Positions 32,219-32,833 of a stretch of 32,833 nt of DNA are shown one piece after another (positions within the stretch are counted from its first letter, which is position 1; every line of letters starts with the position of its first letter). Position numbers and translations under genes: made by a program. The notes under the pieces were generated by a model. It ran no database searches. It saw only the letters and a list, made by a program, of their open reading frames with translations, and had not been told where the DNA came from. Where the stretch lies: positions 3,928 to 36,760 of the forward strand of contig NZ_LMUW01000045.1 of NCBI RefSeq assembly GCF_009765735.1, given 5' to 3'. Origin of the DNA: Xenophilus sp. L33 (GTDB lineage: Bacteria > Pseudomonadota > Gammaproteobacteria > Burkholderiales > Burkholderiaceae_C).

Positions 32219-32833
32219 ACACCCAGGCCGCGGCTCGGCTGGCGCTCATCGCCCTCTGGTGGATGGCGGGCATCGCGCTGGCGGCGGAGCCCCACAACGT
32301 GCTGGTGCTCTACTCGAACGCCAGGCTGGTGCCGGGCAACATCGAGGTCGAGTCGGGGTTGCAGGAGTCAATTCGCAGTTCCAGCGAGCGGCCCGTGCAG
32401 GTCTTCAGCGAGTTCCTCGACCTGCCCGCTTTCGGCGGAGCCGACTACGAAGCCACGATGGCGCGCTACCTGCGCGAAAAGTACGCCTCCCATCCGCCGA
32501 GCGTCGTCGTGGTCGCCGCCCGCGACGCTCTCGACTTCAGCCTGCGTCATCGCGCCGAACTGTTCCCGGAAGTCCCGATCGTTCACACCGCGGTGTTCGC
32601 GTCGTTCCCCGAGCCACTGGGCGCCCTGCCGGCCGACGTGGTCGGCGTTCCGGTCGAATACGACATCCTCGGCACGCTCGAGCAGGCGCTCAAATGGCAT
32701 CCGGGCGCAAGGCAGGTGGTGTTCGTCACCGGATCGACGCCACGCGACCTCGCATGGGAGCAGCTTTTCCGGCGGACCGCGAAGCACCTGGCCAGTCCGG
32801 TCGAGGTCGTCTTCATGGCGCAGTTGCCGAGCG
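32209..32833 (+). CDS. periplasmic ABC-substrate-binding-like protein or sensor, 3' end outside window
   Basis: From GTG 32209 the frame is open to the window edge (208 codons). A signal peptide or first membrane segment (AARLALIALWWMAGIALAAE) precedes a Rossmann-like periplasmic domain: HNVLVLYSNARLVPGNIEVE, VFSEFLDLPAFGGADYEATM, PPSVVVVAARDALDFSLRHR, FPEVPIVHTAVFASFP, QVVFVTGSTPRDLAWEQLFR. This pattern is that of ABC-type substrate-binding domains often found at the N-terminus of histidine kinases and diguanylate cyclases. The rest of the protein is not visible, so a free binding protein is equally possible. Confidence 0.75.
   Translation, partial: MQLNTQAAARLALIALWWMAGIALAAEPHNVLVLYSNARLVPGNIEVESGLQESIRSSSERPVQVFSEFLDLPAFGGADYEATMARYLREKYASHPPSVVVVAARDALDFSLRHRAELFPEVPIVHTAVFASFPEPLGALPADVVGVPVEYDILGTLEQALKWHPGARQVVFVTGSTPRDLAWEQLFRRTAKHLASPVEVVFMAQLPS

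Noticed and set aside
1..32833. CRISPR array, tRNA, rRNA, riboswitch or replication origin
   Set aside because: I saw no regularly spaced repeats, no cloverleaf-like sequence with a CCA end, no rRNA segments, and no DnaA-box cluster.

Overview
The window is high-GC Gram-negative DNA, most likely from a betaproteobacterium of the order Burkholderiales (Comamonadaceae-like). I infer this from the Porin_4-type outer-membrane porin, the mix of CaiB, crotonase and acyl-CoA dehydrogenase catabolic genes, the IS21 type and the Xre/RES remnant. No rRNA or tRNA gene pins the taxon, so the assignment is an inference.

Layout. (1) Positions 1-2250 hold the end of an unknown gene, a small hypothetical gene, and the two broken halves of a divergent LysR regulator / GMC oxidoreductase pair whose 5' ends and shared promoter appear deleted. 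A solitary 29-nt copy of an IS21-type end follows. (2) Positions 2253-18531 hold an intact catabolic block. A central AraC regulator (10565-11629) sits between a minus-strand operon and a plus-strand operon. The minus-strand operon runs alpha-methylacyl-CoA racemase, enoyl-CoA hydratase-like protein, SCP-x-type thiolase, acyl-CoA dehydrogenase, HSD10-type SDR, acyl-CoA synthetase, porin. The plus-strand operon runs sulfatase, GMC alcohol dehydrogenase, aldehyde dehydrogenase, MFS transporter, with a 4-nt ATGA overlap at each junction. (3) Positions 18532-29100 are an accessory stretch with much gene decay. It holds an intact YqcI/YcgG (GntA-like) gene coupled to a broken DUF1989 gene, an ankyrin gene, a fatty-acid desaturase whose two ends look rearranged, a 5'-truncated IS21 element, and a frameshifted Xre-RES toxin-antitoxin remnant. 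(4) Positions 28329-32833 hold a secreted Gly/Thr/Tyr-rich protein, a small lipoprotein with a decayed tandem copy, an OmpA lipoprotein with a membrane protein, a second AraC regulator, and the start of a periplasmic sensor-like gene that runs off the window.

How the main block could work (inference). A sulfate ester enters through the porin and the MFS permease. It is cleaved by a sulfatase that carries no signal peptide, and the freed alcohol is oxidised by the GMC enzyme and the aldehyde dehydrogenase to a carboxylic acid. The acid is activated by the acyl-CoA synthetase, epimerised by the racemase and shortened by beta-oxidation. The racemase keeps all three AMACR catalytic residues (His130, Asp160, Glu244), and the thiolase is of the SCP-x type. 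Both point to an alpha-methyl-branched (isoprenoid, sterol-side-chain or branched-alkyl) carbon skeleton.

The strongest new observation is regulatory. The two operons share a 21-nt operator-like box (17/21 identical), placed exactly 39 nt upstream (counted from its AATT) of an identical CCTAGACTG block. This argues that the central AraC protein drives both operons as one regulon.
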